Positions 63,329-64,000 of a stretch of 64,000 bases of DNA are shown here, piece after piece. The notes under the pieces were generated by a model. The model saw nothing but the letters and a program-made list of their open reading frames with translations. It made no database searches and was not told the DNA's origin. Within the stretch, counting starts at the first letter, position 1, and each line of letters starts with the position of its first letter. The DNA is from Ophiocordyceps camponoti-saundersi (nom. inval.) (taxonomy: Eukaryota > Ascomycota > Sordariomycetes > Hypocreales > Ophiocordycipitaceae): positions 250,500 through 314,499 of the forward strand of contig PDHQ01000020.1 of assembly GCA_003339415.1 (NCBI GenBank), written 5' to 3'. Both the position numbers and the translations under genes were made by a program.

Positions 63329-63622
63329 TCACATCCTCTTTTTCGTCTCGAGGAAAAGGACCTTACTCCGAACTGCGAGCGGGTCAGACAAGGGCCCGTC
63401 TAGGTCGTCCGAGGAGTTTGGAGAACAAACCTATGGGATCGTACTTGAGCAGACCCATCGGGGGCGCTTTCCGGGCACGTTTGATGGTATAGAAGTAGCC
63501 GGTCATGGCCATGGAGATGATGCGAACGCTGATCAAGCGAGGCTTGGCTAGATGAGAGAAAAGCCATCAGAAAGGAAGCGAGCGAAAGTTTTGGTTAGTG
63601 AACGCTCACCTTTCTTGGCCAT
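63329..63622 (-). CDS. MRPL39: Mitochondrial large-subunit ribosomal protein bL33m
   Basis: Model on the minus strand: exons 63622-63610, 63547-63431 and 63372-63329, 57 residues. The reading is [20 protein letters not shown], then [23 protein letters not shown] and [14 protein letters not shown]. This matches fungal bL33m in length and in the MAKKAK start, the SMAMTGYF block, the LLKYDP motif and the VLFLE end. The first coding exon is only 13 bp and the last 44 bp, so an open-frame scan misses the gene. Donors are GTGAGC and GTTTGT; acceptors ATCTAG and CTCGCAG. All three phases agree. It is a structural protein of the mitoribosome. Confidence 0.93.
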
Positions 63623-64000
63623 GGCCGGGAATAGCACCGCGGTGGAAGGGCATGAAACGGTGGTTGTCGATGGGCTGTGGTTGGGAAGTGAAGTTCGTGA
63701 TGGCAAATCGGGAAAACGTCGGGACTTGAGGGATAGATGGACGGATGGTGGGGGAGAAGTGGAGAACCGAGTATGTACCTATGTACGAGATAAACAGATA
63801 GACCATACGTCGGCCAGAAGAGAGTCAATTTGGTAGGCCCCAAAAGGGGGGAGTAAAAGATGATGTCCACGATGAGTATTCATATTTGCCACGGCACCTA
63901 TTCCTATTAGACACGACACTCCTAGATTTAGCGGTACGTACCGAATTACTAAGGCATTTTCCGACCTACCCCACCACGTAACGTGATAGCGGTACAAGGC
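63623..64000. other. Promoter side of the bL33m gene, to window end
   Basis: I see no further gene in the last 378 bp. Short open frames on both strands lack protein-like features. Confidence 0.4.

Noticed and set aside
1..64000. CRISPR arrays, riboswitches, operons or phage modules
   Set aside because: The sequence is eukaryotic; no regularly spaced repeats or bacterial gene order were seen.

Overview
The window is nuclear DNA of a filamentous ascomycete. Genes are GC-rich, have several short introns (about 45-110 bp) with GTRNGT-type donors and CTRAC branch points, and lie on both strands without operons. One transposon block carries the signature of repeat-induced point mutation (RIP). 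Pezizomycotina is well supported; Sordariomycetes is likely from gene content and repeat style. I do not name a genus. All gene models come from reading splice signals and protein families by eye.

Layout. 1-19.7 kb: the 3' end of mitochondrial ribosomal protein uS7m, a large UspA-domain protein, a repeat-rich stretch holding a degenerate multi-exon membrane-protein gene (4.0-5.4 kb), a contig junction of 5 Ns inside a poly-G tract (7.5-7.7 kb), a conserved fungal membrane protein, TATA-binding protein, and ETF-ubiquinone oxidoreductase. 19.93-27.54 kb: a complete but RIP-destroyed Ty3/gypsy chromovirus-type LTR retrotransposon with 131-bp LTRs and a 5-bp target duplication. 27.5-31.4 kb: gene-poor, with eroded element or gene fragments and one candidate small secreted protein. 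31.4-50.8 kb: a dense housekeeping block with HECT ligase Hul5, poly(A)-binding protein Pab1, an FAD amine oxidase, an SR140/U2SURP-like splicing factor, a copper-fist regulator, a HEL117-like charged protein, the methyltransferase Efm7 and a PhyH-type dioxygenase. 50.8-64 kb: a long intergenic region with an 80-bp poly-C tract leading into a C2H2/fungal_trans transcription factor, a small membrane protein, a 1,098-residue coiled-coil protein and mitochondrial ribosomal protein bL33m.

The genes do not form a pathway. Several serve basic gene expression (TBP, Pab1, the splicing factor, Efm7) or mitochondria (uS7m, bL33m, ETF-QO). No secondary-metabolite cluster, CRISPR array or intact mobile element is visible. 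The most interesting objects are the RIP-mutated retrotransposon, which keeps one pol frame and has an unexplained extra coding-like region 3' of pol; the tandem duplicated exon-intron units at 4.8-5.3 kb; the A-rich Pab1 leader; and the long poly-G and poly-C tracts, one of them at an unresolved contig joint.
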